From Pantoea ananatis LMG 2665 (lineage in GTDB: Bacteria; Pseudomonadota; Gammaproteobacteria; Enterobacterales; Enterobacteriaceae): a stretch of DNA of 64,000 nucleotides. This document shows positions 41,895 through 52,600 of the stretch, piece by piece. The translations under genes and the position numbers were made by a program. How positions within the stretch are numbered: the stretch's first letter is position 1; the number at the start of each line of letters is the position of its first letter. The DNA lies in NCBI RefSeq assembly GCF_000710035.2, contig NZ_JMJJ01000006.1, positions 62,001 to 126,000 of the forward strand, written 5' to 3'. The notes below the pieces were generated by a model that saw only the letters and a program-made list of their open reading frames with translations, had not been told where the DNA came from and did no database searches.

Positions 41895-44800
41895 AACATT
41901 TCCTCTGTATTGCCAAACAGCCTGTCCATTTCATCAATAAACGCCGGGTCGGGTCGGGTGGCGAAAATGCCGTTGTCGGCCGGGCTGCCATCGACGCCAC
42001 GCAGAAACAGGTAAAAGACGCCGCCGAAATGCTGTTGGTAGTCATAGCCTGCCAGACGGTGCTGGAGATAACGGTGCAGCGCCAGGGTATACAGCTGGTA
42101 TTGCAGATCGTAGCGGTGGTCGATCATCGCCTGCTCCATCGCCTCGGGCGTGTATGCGGCATGACTTTCCCCCAGCCAGTTCGATTTATAATCCAGCAGA
42201 TAGTATTTTCCCTGCCAGCGGAACACCAAATCAATGAACCCTTTCAACATGCCTTTCACCTGGCGGAAATCCAGTGCCGGACCGCGCTGCGACAGCGGAT
42301 CGTACCGGCGTACCAGCGCATCCAGATTGGTCGCGGTCAGCAGGTTATTGATCGGGAGATAAAATTCCATTTCAATCAGCCGGTCGCGGCTGTTAATACT
42401 GGCCAGCGTTACGCCTTCCTTGTTAAGCGGCGTTGTCAGGACGCGCGCAATCCACTGCTGAATGACCGGGAGCCAACTGAGTGAATACCCGTTTTGCTGG
42501 AGCTGATCTTCCAGCCACAGCGCCTCTGGCGGTTCGGTGAAATCGATTGATTCAAACAATCCGTGGAGAAACGTCCCGGGTGCCGCACCGCGCGGAAAAT
42601 GGTGCGGCGTCAACAGGGTATCCTCTTCGTCTGCCGTTTCGCCTGCGGCGTCGATATCAAATTTAGGCAAGGCGTCCAGCAGCGGTGAGCTACCGTGCTG
42701 CTGCAAACCCGAATAACTGGTGACGCGCCAGCTGTCGGCCAGCGCTCGCGTCATTTCCCGACTGCTCAGCGCATCGTTGCTGACCAGGCCTTCATGCCAG
42801 ATCGCCCCGGGCTGGAGCGCGCTGCTGATAACCTCAATTCCCGCGCCCTCAAGCGCCTGCAGATGCTGACTGAGCTGCGCGGCATCGGCGATTTCGCCGC
42901 GCTGCACCAGATAACCGAGCGCGCTTTTGTGCAAGTCGCTTTCACCCGCTTTTTTACGCGCGCCCTTAATCAGCGGTGCAATGCCTACGCTGCAGTGGTG
43001 AACCGAACGGGTCAGTGCCACGTAGAGCAGGCGTAAATCCTCTGCCAGGCGCTCCTCTTCTGCCAGCGTCAGGCTGTACTCATCCCCCTGCACGTCCAGC
43101 ATCGCAGCAAAGCTTTCACGATCGTGATACAGCGCACTGGCGGCCTCGCGGAATCCGGCGGCAAAGGGCAGCCAGACCAGGGGATACTGCAGTCCTTTCG
43201 ATTTATGAATGGTGACGATTTGCACCAGATGACGATCGCTTTCAAGACGCAGTTGCTGACTGGCGGCCTGGCTATCGGGGCGGGCAATTTGCTGTGCCAG
43301 AAAACGCACCAGCGCATGGGTGCTGTCGAGCTGAACCGCCGCTTCCTGCAGGAGTTCACCCAGGTGCATCAGATCGGTTAAGCGCCGTTCGCCATTGTCT
43401 GATGCCAGCATATTTTCGGCCAGTTGCCGCGTGATCATCACGTCGCGCAGCATGGGTAAAACGCCGCGCTGATGCCAGATTTGCTGCCAGCTGACAAACT
43501 GCTCCACCAGTGCATCCCAGTGGCGTTCGTTCTGCGCCAGCGCGTCCAGTTCGGCGGCATCAATAGCAAAGATGGACGTCGCCAGCGCGCTGCGCAGCAA
43601 TCGCTCCTGTTCAGGTGACTGAACCGCCTGCAGGAGCCATAACAGTTCGCGCGCTTCCGGCGTGGTGTAAACGCTGTCGCGGCTGGAAAGATAAACGGAG
43701 GGAATCGACAGGCTGTTTAGTGCATCGCGGATCAGGCTGGCCTCGTTACGGCTGCGCACCAGCACGGTAATGTCCGATGCCTTAACCGGCTGCAGGGCAT
43801 CGCCTTTGCCAATCAGCGCCTGCCCCTGCTGTCCGGCTACCAGCCAGCGGCTGATATCCGCGGCACACTGCTGCGCCATAAATTGTTGGTAATCACTCAC
43901 TCCCACACCTTCACCCGGCTGAAGCCAGAAGCGCAGCGCGGGCTGCGGTTGCTGCTGATAAATCAGCTTCAGAGCCTGATTAGGCGCAGCCGGACTGACC
44001 GGGAGAAAAGGAATGGAAGAGAACAGAAACGGCGAATCAACCTGTGAAAACAGCCGGTTAACGCTGTCCACCATGCCAGGCGAGGAGCGCCAGTTAGTAT
44101 CTAATGTGTAGTGAGCACTAACTTCACTACGGGCGCGCAGATAGGTAAAGATATCCGCACCGCGGAAGGCATAAATCGCCTGCTTGGGGTCACCAATGAG
44201 TAGCAGGGCCAGCTCTGGCTGATGCAGATACAGCGTACGAAAGATACGATACTGCTGCGGATCGGTATCCTGGAATTCATCAATCAGCGCGACCGGGAAG
44301 CGCCCGCGAATCGTTTCCGCCAGTAGTGCCCCGCCCGGCTGTTGAAGCGCCTCATCCAGACGGCTCAACAGGTCATCAAAGCCCAGTAGTGCGCGCTGAC
44401 GCTTTTCGCGCTGGACCGCCTCGCGGACCTCGGTCAGGGCCTGCCAGATAATGACGTCTCGCAACGTCAGCGGTTCGGCCAGAAAGCGATCTACCGCATC
44501 AAACAATGCATGCTGCGGTGCCTCGCCCTTTTTGGTCTTCTCGTGCAGCACCTGCTGTCCAAAGCGCTCCAGATCTTTGGGCAGTTGATAATCAAGCGTT
44601 TCGCTCTGTGCCCACTGGGTGACTTTAGCCACCCAGTTAGGTAAGTGCTTACTGCTATAACTGCGCTTATCAACACCAGACGCGCTAATGAGCCCTTCCA
44701 CATCGGCGCTGGCAGCCTGCCACTGCTGCTTAAGGGCGTTAATTCGCTCAAGATTGGCCGCATGGCGGGAGGCCAGCGTTTCCTCTGGGCGAGGTGGGCG

Positions 44801-45430
44801 CCTGAGCGTCGGTGACTCCCCCTGCAGCCAGGGCCGCAGCGTGGTCAGTAAACTGTCCGGTCCGCTCCACTCCGCCGCAATGACTCTGGCCACATCCAGC
44901 GACAGGGGATAACACTGGCGACGCCAGAAATCGGCCGTGGCCTGTCGGAGCAGCGTTTGTTCGTTTTCAATCAGCTCCTGCTCGAACAGCATGCCCGATT
45001 CAAAAGCGTTCAGGTTAAGCATGCGCTGACAAAAGCCGTGGATGGTAAAAATTGCCGCCTCATCCATTTGTCGCTCGGCCGCCAGCAGTTGTGACGCGGC
45101 CTGGGGCAGGTCTGGGATCTGCTCCATCAGCTGTTGGTGCATGGGGTTATGGCTTTTACCACGCACGCAGGCCAGACGTAGCTGATGGATATTGTCACGG
45201 ATACGACCGCGCAGTTCAGCCGTAGCGGCTTCGGTAAAGGTCACCACCAGAATCTCTTCGACGGACAGCGGCCTGCGCCAGGCGTTCTCGCCGCCCAGCC
45301 CTAATAGCAGACGTAAATAGAGCAGGCCAATCGTAAAGGTTTTACCGGTCCCCGCTGACGCCTCAATTAACCGTTCACCGTTCAGCGGCAGCGTTAACGG
45401 GTTAAGCGACTCGGGTCTTGACTGCATCAT
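41891..45430 (-). CDS. recB: RecBCD exonuclease V subunit beta
   Basis: A 1179-residue 3'-5' SF1A helicase and nuclease subunit that processes double-strand ends and loads RecA after Chi. Walker A IEASAGTGKT at 22-31; VALIDEFQDTDPQQYRIF; LLLIGDPKQAIYAFRGAD; HKSKGLQYPLVW; DLRLLYVALTRS. The C-terminal nuclease domain has GMLKGFIDLVFR and YLLDYKSNWLG, with the catalytic Asp and Lys in DYK. The start overlaps the ptrA stop by four bases. Confidence 0.97.
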   Translation of the reverse strand: MMQSRPESLNPLTLPLNGERLIEASAGTGKTFTIGLLYLRLLLGLGGENAWRRPLSVEEILVVTFTEAATAELRGRIRDNIHQLRLACVRGKSHNPMHQQLMEQIPDLPQAASQLLAAERQMDEAAIFTIHGFCQRMLNLNAFESGMLFEQELIENEQTLLRQATADFWRRQCYPLSLDVARVIAAEWSGPDSLLTTLRPWLQGESPTLRRPPRPEETLASRHAANLERINALKQQWQAASADVEGLISASGVDKRSYSSKHLPNWVAKVTQWAQSETLDYQLPKDLERFGQQVLHEKTKKGEAPQHALFDAVDRFLAEPLTLRDVIIWQALTEVREAVQREKRQRALLGFDDLLSRLDEALQQPGGALLAETIRGRFPVALIDEFQDTDPQQYRIFRTLYLHQPELALLLIGDPKQAIYAFRGADIFTYLRARSEVSAHYTLDTNWRSSPGMVDSVNRLFSQVDSPFLFSSIPFLPVSPAAPNQALKLIYQQQPQPALRFWLQPGEGVGVSDYQQFMAQQCAADISRWLVAGQQGQALIGKGDALQPVKASDITVLVRSRNEASLIRDALNSLSIPSVYLSSRDSVYTTPEARELLWLLQAVQSPEQERLLRSALATSIFAIDAAELDALAQNERHWDALVEQFVSWQQIWHQRGVLPMLRDVMITRQLAENMLASDNGERRLTDLMHLGELLQEAAVQLDSTHALVRFLAQQIARPDSQAASQQLRLESDRHLVQIVTIHKSKGLQYPLVWLPFAAGFREAASALYHDRESFAAMLDVQGDEYSLTLAEEERLAEDLRLLYVALTRSVHHCSVGIAPLIKGARKKAGESDLHKSALGYLVQRGEIADAAQLSQHLQALEGAGIEVISSALQPGAIWHEGLVSNDALSSREMTRALADSWRVTSYSGLQQHGSSPLLDALPKFDIDAAGETADEEDTLLTPHHFPRGAAPGTFLHGLFESIDFTEPPEALWLEDQLQQNGYSLSWLPVIQQWIARVLTTPLNKEGVTLASINSRDRLIEMEFYLPINNLLTATNLDALVRRYDPLSQRGPALDFRQVKGMLKGFIDLVFRWQGKYYLLDYKSNWLGESHAAYTPEAMEQAMIDHRYDLQYQLYTLALHRYLQHRLAGYDYQQHFGGVFYLFLRGVDGSPADNGIFATRPDPAFIDEMDRLFGNTEEML

Positions 45431-48318
45431 TGGGTTTCACTCTTTACCGGCAGCGACTGCTGCAGTTTGGCGATTTCCTGCCAGGTTCTCCAGCCAGGCA
45501 GCGGGGCAAATTCGATTTTACGCTCGCCGCTTCCGGCGATCTGCGACGTCATGGCCATGCCTTTTTTCTGCATCACGGCCTGATGAAAGAAATCGGCCAG
45601 GCCGGCAGGCGTAAGCAGCTGGATCTGCTCCATGAGCTTTTGCCGGGTATCGAAATCGTTGTTCTGGCGATCGAAATCGCGGCTGAAACGATCGGCTTCT
45701 TCGTTCAGCGTTTGTGGACGCTGTCTGAGATCGTTGAGCATCGCCTGCTGATACTGCGTAAAATCGGCCTGGCTCATCGTACGCAGACGCTGCTCAGCCT
45801 GGGGATAAAATGCCTGATAGCGCTGCATTAGATAGGCGGGCTGCTTGCTGTTACTCTGCAACAGAAAACCAATTCCCCACTGACGTCCCACCGGCATCCG
45901 GAAGGCAAAGACGGCATAGCCCAGTTGCTCTTCCGTCCGTAGCTGATTGTAAAACCATGGCTGCACGATCTGGCTGAGCATCGCGCTGTTGGCCATGCTC
46001 TGGTATTCGTCATAGCCTAAAGGAATATAGAGCGCGGCCAGCGCAGAGTCGGTACTGCTGCCGTGCTGCTCCAGATTCGCCTTTAACGGCTTTTCAACGC
46101 TGAGGTAGTTGCTGTGCCAGTAGTGAGTCCCTTTGCACTGCATCTGCTGTTTCAGATCGCGCCCCAACTGCGTGACGCTGTCGGCGCTCAGGTTGCCAAC
46201 CGCCATCATCTCCGGCGTGGCATTTTTTAATAACGCATCGCGGTAAGCCACCACCTCATCCAGCGTAATGCCGCTCACCAGTTTGCGGCGTGTTTCTCGC
46301 TGAGTATAAGGCAGCTGCGACAGGAGCTGCATTGGCTGAATAGCCTGCTCAAAGGCTTTGCCTTTTTCGGCCGCGTCCAGTCGCTCCAGGTACCAGGATT
46401 TAGCCTGCTCCAGCTGCGACTCACTGGGCTGGAAGGTGCGATAACGATCCACCAGCTGTTTAAGCAAGGCGGGCAGACGTTGCGTAAAGCCACTGGCGTT
46501 AAAGACCAGACCATCGTTCTCACTGGTCGAAAAGCTGATACCGCCAATGGAGGCCTGTGAGCTCAACTCATCCAGCGCCAGGCTGGCCAGATAGTCATTC
46601 AGACCAAACAGCACCTGCTGGCGCGCATCGCTGATGGCCTGCTGGTTTCGCAACGCCACGGTAATGCTGGCTTTGGGCTCATTCGCATAGAACTGGCTTG
46701 GCATCCAGTAAATGCGCATCCCGAAATCGTTATCCAGCTTTACCGGATGGCGATAGGCCTTCTCTGCGGCAGAAACCAGCGTAAAATCATCGGGAATATA
46801 GGGATTCAGCACCGGCATCGCGAGCTGAATCTCGCGCCCGCGCTGCTGCCACTGCGTAAACGTCTGAGCGGTAATTTTATCTACCTGATAAGGCGCATTG
46901 ACGAAATAGGCTAGCCTGTTGTGCGGCTCCTGCGGGCTGATATACCAGATGCGCGCCTTCTGCGGCGTCATCTCTTCCAGACGGGCCTGAATTGCCCCGG
47001 CATCGTAGCGGTCGGCAAGATAAGGGGCATCCAGCGTATGCTCTACCGGTACCCGTAGCATCGTATCGGCCAGCCACTCGATGTAGTCCATGTTGCGGGT
47101 AATGGAGGGATAACGGAAATCCAGCGCCAGAACATGTGAAACTTCGTCGAAGTAGCGACGATCGATGCCTTTTTCGCGCAGCATGGCAATGTAGCTAAAG
47201 ACGGCCGCCACGACGTCGTCGCGCTGGGCGAGGCCTTTATCGGTGAGTGAGACGCTGATCGTAAAGATGCCGCTGTTGCGCTCGGTAACCGGATCGGCTC
47301 CGGCGCTGACGCCATCGGCCAGCCCCTGTTTTTGCAGCCAGTCAGCCAGCGTATTGGGGCTACGGTTGCCAATTAAATAGCCGATGAGCGTGTCCGTTTT
47401 ACTACGGAAGCGATCGCTGTTATTCGGAATGCGGAACTCAATTTTGAGCTGTTTACGGGGTTGTGCAGGCACATAATGAATAAGAATACCCTGCTGCGCC
47501 TCGGTGACAACAGGCTCGTTAATCATCGGAACGCTGGCATTGTGGTTAGCCACGCGACCAAAGGTGTCTGCCGCAATGGCGGCCATCTGCGCCAGGGACT
47601 GGTTGCTGTAGATAACGGCCTTCATCAGGTTGGCAGAATAGTGGCTGTGGTAAAAGTCCAGCAGCGCCTGATGCAGGTTACTGTCGGGTTTATCTCGCAG
47701 GGTTTCAAGATTGCCCCCATAGAAGTGCGCTGCCGGATGGGCCGGATTGATCGTCTCGGCCCCCACCTGCCCCATGCGCAAAGCGTCGCGGGCGCGCGCC
47801 ATTGTCAGCTCAGCATTGACCGCATGACGTTCCCGATCGGCATTGACCGGATCCAGTAACGGTGCCGCAATGGCGTCGGCCAGGCGATCGACGGCAGGCG
47901 CAAGGGCATCGTTTTCCACTTCAAGGTAAAAAGCGGTGCGGTAGGACGCCGTGCTGGCATTGTGGCTGCCACCATGCTTTTTGAGGAAGTCCGCCAGGCT
48001 GTCAGGTTCCGGATAACGCGTTGAGCCCATCAGCACCATGTGCTCAAGATAATGTGCCAGGCCAGCCTGTTGCGCAGGATCGTCCAGTGAACCAATCGGC
48101 AGGGTTAAAGCCGCCAGCGATTTAGGAGCATCCTTGTCTGACACCAGCAGCACGGTCATGCCATTATCCAGCGTAATAGCCTGATACTGACGCGGATCCT
48201 GTTCGCTTTTACCGATGGTACTGTTAACGGGCTGCCAGCCCTGGCCCGTTTCGGCCTGAACCGTAAACGCCACCAGGCTGAACAGAATGGCCAGGATCAA
48301 GCGTGCATGTGTGCGCAT
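45427..48318 (-). CDS. ptrA: Protease III (pitrilysin)
   Basis: A 963-residue periplasmic M16 zinc metalloprotease degrading small peptides. A signal peptide ends near FTVQA|E (about residue 22). The inverted zinc motif HYLEH is at residues 89-93 in GLAHYLEHMVLMGS, with the distal Glu in AVNAELTMARA. Four homologous M16 modules form the clamshell; the later ones lack zinc ligands, as usual. It lies inside the rec operon between recC and recB, as in E. coli, though unrelated in function. Confidence 0.97.
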   Translation of the reverse strand: MRTHARLILAILFSLVAFTVQAETGQGWQPVNSTIGKSEQDPRQYQAITLDNGMTVLLVSDKDAPKSLAALTLPIGSLDDPAQQAGLAHYLEHMVLMGSTRYPEPDSLADFLKKHGGSHNASTASYRTAFYLEVENDALAPAVDRLADAIAAPLLDPVNADRERHAVNAELTMARARDALRMGQVGAETINPAHPAAHFYGGNLETLRDKPDSNLHQALLDFYHSHYSANLMKAVIYSNQSLAQMAAIAADTFGRVANHNASVPMINEPVVTEAQQGILIHYVPAQPRKQLKIEFRIPNNSDRFRSKTDTLIGYLIGNRSPNTLADWLQKQGLADGVSAGADPVTERNSGIFTISVSLTDKGLAQRDDVVAAVFSYIAMLREKGIDRRYFDEVSHVLALDFRYPSITRNMDYIEWLADTMLRVPVEHTLDAPYLADRYDAGAIQARLEEMTPQKARIWYISPQEPHNRLAYFVNAPYQVDKITAQTFTQWQQRGREIQLAMPVLNPYIPDDFTLVSAAEKAYRHPVKLDNDFGMRIYWMPSQFYANEPKASITVALRNQQAISDARQQVLFGLNDYLASLALDELSSQASIGGISFSTSENDGLVFNASGFTQRLPALLKQLVDRYRTFQPSESQLEQAKSWYLERLDAAEKGKAFEQAIQPMQLLSQLPYTQRETRRKLVSGITLDEVVAYRDALLKNATPEMMAVGNLSADSVTQLGRDLKQQMQCKGTHYWHSNYLSVEKPLKANLEQHGSSTDSALAALYIPLGYDEYQSMANSAMLSQIVQPWFYNQLRTEEQLGYAVFAFRMPVGRQWGIGFLLQSNSKQPAYLMQRYQAFYPQAEQRLRTMSQADFTQYQQAMLNDLRQRPQTLNEEADRFSRDFDRQNNDFDTRQKLMEQIQLLTPAGLADFFHQAVMQKKGMAMTSQIAGSGERKIEFAPLPGWRTWQEIAKLQQSLPVKSETQ

Positions 48319-48419
48319 GTAAACCTCTTACGTTACCCAAAAGCCGCCTTGCCAGCGCATTGGCGGCTGAAAATACAACAAACGTTCGTTGGTGTTCTCA
48401 TCACCTGCAAAGGTGTGAC

Positions 48420-51400
48420 TTACCGATCGTCCTGATGGGCCTGCAGCACCGGTGAGTACCAGCACGCCGCCGCCTCGGTTATGCGCTGTAGCTGGGATTC
48501 GTCCAGTACTCTGCACAGCCGCTGCAAATAGGGATCGCTTCCCTCGCCCTCCTGCTGATAACCCCCCACCCAGGCCGCCAGCAAATTGTTGCGGGCTTTG
48601 AGCTGCGTGGCCTCATCACTGAGGAACTGATGGCTTTTCTTATCAAAACAGGTGCTGATCCAGGCGCCCCCGCTTTTAGTCAGGAGCATCAAGGGTTCGC
48701 GCATTCCTTGCAGATAACCTTGCATGTAGCGCGCTAACTGGGCCGTGGCGTCATCCGGCGCAACGGCGTGGAAGCACCAGTAGCTCTGCTGGCGGCCAAA
48801 CATGCGGCTTCTGCCGTTACCGCCCAGTGAACAATAAACTAAATGTTCGAGCCACAGTAATAAACCATCATTGATATTCAGCACGCCTGGCCGCCAGCGC
48901 AGTAGCCCGTCACTCTGCACCTGAGTCAGCCAGCCGGACAGGCTGACGCCGTCCAGATCCAGATTGATTTCCCAGCTTTCCCCTTCGCTACGTTGAGAGG
49001 TGACGTCTGCCGCCACCTCCTGCATCTCTTCACGCTGAGCCTGCCAGAACAGTTCACCAAACGCGCCGTAAGGTAAGTTTCCGGCAGCGCGGTGATGGGC
49101 ATAAAGACGATCGGTGTCCTCGCCTGTTACCAGTGCATTCAGCAGTTGGGCATTAATCTGGTAACGCTCCAGGCTATCCAGCGCAAAGGGTTCGCTGTCG
49201 GGGAGTTCATTTTCTTCAAGCCAGAAACTCACGCCCAGGCGTTGCTGAAACCAGGCCCGCACGGGATGACGCCAGAATCGCAGGAACTGTTCAAGGGCTA
49301 ATGTCTCTACGGGCGGCGTGAGCAGGGGCTGAACGAAATCGGGCTGGGGCTGACCCGTACCCCGCGCGGCGGGAAGCCATTCGCGGGCAAAACTGTGGGC
49401 TGCCGACGCGGGCTGAAAGTTCTCGGGCGCGAACGGCATCCGGCTGTGCAAGTGTTCCAGATGCGACCTGACCCGGCGCGCGCTCTCGTCCAGATCCTGG
49501 TCTTCATCGCCTGGCAGATAAAAACTTTGCCCAATATATTCCAGTAATTCTGTGACCAGCACGGACGGATAACGTTCGGTATTGTCCTGTATCGCGCGTC
49601 CGATATAGCTGATATAGAGCTGTTGCTGCGCGGAGATCAGGGCCTCCAGAAACAGGTAACGGTCGTCATCACGGCGGCTACGGTCCCCTTTACGCGACTG
49701 CTGTTGCATCAGGTCAAATCCCAGCGGCGCCAGGGTACGCGGATAAACGCCATCGTTCATCCCCAGTAAACACACGACGCTAAACGGGATGGAACGCATT
49801 GGCATCAGGGTACAAAAGTTGATTTGTCCGGCGAGAAAACGCTGACTGATACGCTGCTGGTCCAGTCGGCCGCGCAGATCGTCGCGCAGCAACACCACCG
49901 GAATGGGCTCATCGAAGCGTGCGTCCATGCCGTATTCAATCAACGCCTTCCACTGCTCTTCCACCAGCAGCAGTGCAGCTTCAGTTTCGGGATCGGCCGT
50001 AAAGAATGCATTGAGCAGCTCGCGGCACAAAGGCAGCCACGCTTCCAGCGGGCGCGGTTCGGACAGCACCTGACGCCAGTGGTTGAGCCGCGACAGCAGC
50101 TCAGCCAGATGACCTGCCAGTTCGGCCACCAGTCCACTTGACTCATCGTAGGGCAGGATGCCCTGCCAGTCGCCATGCTGGCTTTCCATCGCATAGCCAA
50201 GCAGCATGCGTTGCAGCCCAAAGCGCCAGGTATGCTGACCGGTAACCGGCAGGGCCAGTGCCTCAACGCTGGCATCATCCAGCCCCCAGCGTACGCCCGA
50301 TTCGCTCACCCAGCGCCGCAGTAAACGCAGCCCGCTTTCGTCAATCGAGAAGTGGTTCGCTAAGGCGGGCACGTCCAGCAGCGCCAGCACATCTTCGGAG
50401 ACGAAACGGCTGTCGGGCAGCGCCAGTAAATGCAGAAAAGCCACAATCGCTGGATGCGCCTGACTGGCACGGCGGTCAGAGATGGCAAACGGCAGATAAC
50501 GTTCGGCCGGAGCATTAGCAAACACGGCCTGAATAAAGGGCGCATAGGCGTCAATGTCGGCGACCATGACAATGATATCGCGTGCTTTTAGCCCGGGATC
50601 CGCCTCCATCCGCGCCAGTAAATGATCCTGCAACACTTCCACTTCGCGTTGGGCACTGTGACAAACCTGTATGGCGATGGATCGATCCGCTGGATCCAGA
50701 CAACGCTTTTGCCCACTGTAGGCCAGTTCGTCGGCCGTCAGACCGATCACGGCCTTGTCCTGCAGATTGAGAAGATCGTGCTGCATGCTGTGCAGCAGGT
50801 TGTCTTCCTCTACATCGACAAAGGCGTCAATTTCGCTGTTAAGATCCATCTGGCTGAGCAGGTAAAGGTTATCGCGCCCCAGCTTGCCCCAGGAGGCCAG
50901 GAGCGGGTTCGTGAGCTGCTGCTCGCCTTCGTCACTGAACAGCGCAGGCGCACGCGCCACATCGCTAAACAATCCACGATACTCCTCCCGATCGTGGCGG
51001 CGACGCTGACGGCTTTGTAACTTCGCCAGAAAAGCATAATCCTGAATGTCGCCCCAGTAGTCGCGGCAGGGATTCGTGAACAGCAGATAGATATCGATAT
51101 GTCGCCCCAGCGCCTGTAACGCCTGAAGATAGACCGGCGGAAGCGCTGATATGCCGCAAATAAAAACCCGTTCGGGCAGGTTGGCTGGTGGGGTCTGCGT
51201 CTGCTCCAGCGTATGGATAAAGCGCGCATAGAGGTTGGCACGGTGCCATTTAGGCTGGCCCAGTTCCTCGGTGTAATTCACTAAGTCACGCCATAGCGCC
51301 GCCTGCCAAATCTGGGCATCGCCCAGGCCGTCGATGTGCTGACCCCGCTCCCAACTGTTCAGCCAGTCGGCGCGATAAACCAGATACTGGTCAAACAGGT

Positions 51401-51797
51401 CAGCGACGCGGGCACTGAGCTGAAACAGTTTGCGCTTGTCACCATCATCGCTCAGGTAATGGCGCAGTGAGGCAAACTCATCCTGTAGCAGCAGCGAGGG
51501 TAAACGGTGCATCAGCTTCCAGCTCATGCTGGCTTTGCTAAAAGCGCTTTCGACCGGAATGTCCGGCAGTACGCGAACAAACATTTCCCAGATAAAACTG
51601 GCCGGTAGCGGAAATTCAATATTCGCCGCAATGCCAAAGGTGTGCGCCAGCTCCATCTGTAACCATTGCGCCATGCCCGGACTTTGTACCAGCACCATTT
51701 CTGAGGCAAAAGGATCGTCAAGCGGATCCAGTTTAATCACTCTGGCTGCCAGGCTTTTGAGCAGATCAAGCTGATTAGAGTGATAAACGTGAAACAT
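48420..51797 (-). CDS. recC: RecBCD exonuclease V subunit gamma
   Basis: A 1125-residue subunit that splits the duplex, recognises Chi and holds RecB and RecD. It has an inactive helicase-like fold without Walker motifs. Family stretches visible: FHVYHSNQLDLLKSLAARVI at the start, LVQSPGMAQWLQMELA, FICGISALPPVYLQALQALG, RFLAGQINFCTLMPMRSIPF and VCLLGMNDGVYPR. Length near the E. coli protein (1122). An AGGAG site lies five bases before the ATG. It is preceded by ppdC with a 112-base gap and followed by ptrA after 101 bases. Confidence 0.96.
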   Translation of the reverse strand: MFHVYHSNQLDLLKSLAARVIKLDPLDDPFASEMVLVQSPGMAQWLQMELAHTFGIAANIEFPLPASFIWEMFVRVLPDIPVESAFSKASMSWKLMHRLPSLLLQDEFASLRHYLSDDGDKRKLFQLSARVADLFDQYLVYRADWLNSWERGQHIDGLGDAQIWQAALWRDLVNYTEELGQPKWHRANLYARFIHTLEQTQTPPANLPERVFICGISALPPVYLQALQALGRHIDIYLLFTNPCRDYWGDIQDYAFLAKLQSRQRRRHDREEYRGLFSDVARAPALFSDEGEQQLTNPLLASWGKLGRDNLYLLSQMDLNSEIDAFVDVEEDNLLHSMQHDLLNLQDKAVIGLTADELAYSGQKRCLDPADRSIAIQVCHSAQREVEVLQDHLLARMEADPGLKARDIIVMVADIDAYAPFIQAVFANAPAERYLPFAISDRRASQAHPAIVAFLHLLALPDSRFVSEDVLALLDVPALANHFSIDESGLRLLRRWVSESGVRWGLDDASVEALALPVTGQHTWRFGLQRMLLGYAMESQHGDWQGILPYDESSGLVAELAGHLAELLSRLNHWRQVLSEPRPLEAWLPLCRELLNAFFTADPETEAALLLVEEQWKALIEYGMDARFDEPIPVVLLRDDLRGRLDQQRISQRFLAGQINFCTLMPMRSIPFSVVCLLGMNDGVYPRTLAPLGFDLMQQQSRKGDRSRRDDDRYLFLEALISAQQQLYISYIGRAIQDNTERYPSVLVTELLEYIGQSFYLPGDEDQDLDESARRVRSHLEHLHSRMPFAPENFQPASAAHSFAREWLPAARGTGQPQPDFVQPLLTPPVETLALEQFLRFWRHPVRAWFQQRLGVSFWLEENELPDSEPFALDSLERYQINAQLLNALVTGEDTDRLYAHHRAAGNLPYGAFGELFWQAQREEMQEVAADVTSQRSEGESWEINLDLDGVSLSGWLTQVQSDGLLRWRPGVLNINDGLLLWLEHLVYCSLGGNGRSRMFGRQQSYWCFHAVAPDDATAQLARYMQGYLQGMREPLMLLTKSGGAWISTCFDKKSHQFLSDEATQLKARNNLLAAWVGGYQQEGEGSDPYLQRLCRVLDESQLQRITEAAACWYSPVLQAHQDDR

Positions 51798-51909
51798 GAA
51801 AACTCCTGTGGAAAATCAAAACGGCATAGCGACCTCAGAGGATACTCACTCTACCGCGTATCGCATTTCAAGCCTACCAAAAGGCGGGTAAGCATAATGC
51901 CCTAACCGC

Positions 51910-52236
51910 TTAACAGGTTAAACGCATCAGGCTGGCGTGACGTTGATGCGGCCCGCTCACCTCGGCTTTTTCCAGCGCACAGCCTCCCGGACCTTGTGTT
52001 TTCTCGAAACGGGATTGCCAGCCTGGCACCTCGTGGCCAAGCAGTCGCTGCTCTGCAACGCGCCAGGCTTCTCGTTGCTGCCACTGCTGACTGAAACCCA
52101 GCGTCAACACGCGGTGATACTGAAGCAGAGCGCTGGTGCTCACAGCCATCAGTAGCAGGGCAAACAGGGCTTCCGGCAGGCTGAACCCACGCGCGTCAGA
52201 AACATTGCTCTGACGCGGCCAGCGGGCAGTAGTCAA
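51910..52236 (-). CDS. ppdC: Prepilin-type pseudopilin PpdC
   Basis: A 108-residue minor pseudopilin-like protein. The type III signal is RG|FSLPEALFALLLMAVSTSALL, with the expected Glu at +5 of the mature protein. No ATG or GTG lies near the start. I choose the TTG at 52236, which has AGGG upstream, gives the expected family length (about 107), and overlaps the ygdB 3' end by 41 bases. A 46-codon longer frame from an upstream start has no support. Two Cys in the C-terminal part are typical. Confidence 0.8.
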   Translation of the reverse strand: MTTARWPRQSNVSDARGFSLPEALFALLLMAVSTSALLQYHRVLTLGFSQQWQQREAWRVAEQRLLGHEVPGWQSRFEKTQGPGGCALEKAEVSGPHQRHASLMRLTC

Positions 52237-52600
52237 TCCAGCCCTGCGGCAAAGGATGAATGGTGCTGCCCTGCACCCGTACCCAGCGCCACAGGGCCAT
52301 CTCGCCAGTGCGGTCTTCACCTTTAAGTAATCCTTTGTCATCTGCGGTTCTTTGCAGACAGCTCTGCCAGCCATACCGGTTCTCCTGTTGGCAGAATAAC
52401 GGCGGCTGCTCGGGCCACTGTAAGGTCAGCCCCCACTGCAGCGCCGACTGCGCCTGCCAGAATCCCTGAATGAAACGCTGCTCATCGGCAACCCCGCGCA
52501 TCCCCTGCGTCAGCATGTCGCGGCTGGCGTGCAGCGTTATGCCGCCTGTCAGCATGATGATTAACACCATCCCCAGCGCGCTGTTGCCCTGCGCCTTCAC
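52196..52600 (-). CDS. ygdB: YgdB family protein (DUF2509)
   Basis: A 134-residue protein with an N-terminal hydrophobic segment (NSALGMVLIIMLTGGITLH) resembling a PilX-type minor pilin leader. Cysteine-bearing C-terminal part (LFCQQ, SCLQR, DYCPL, EQCF). The start is GTG at 52600 and overlaps the ppdB stop (GTGA). Function unknown, probably a minor pseudopilin by context. Confidence 0.88.
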   Translation of the reverse strand: MKAQGNSALGMVLIIMLTGGITLHASRDMLTQGMRGVADEQRFIQGFWQAQSALQWGLTLQWPEQPPLFCQQENRYGWQSCLQRTADDKGLLKGEDRTGEMALWRWVRVQGSTIHPLPQGWIDYCPLAASEQCF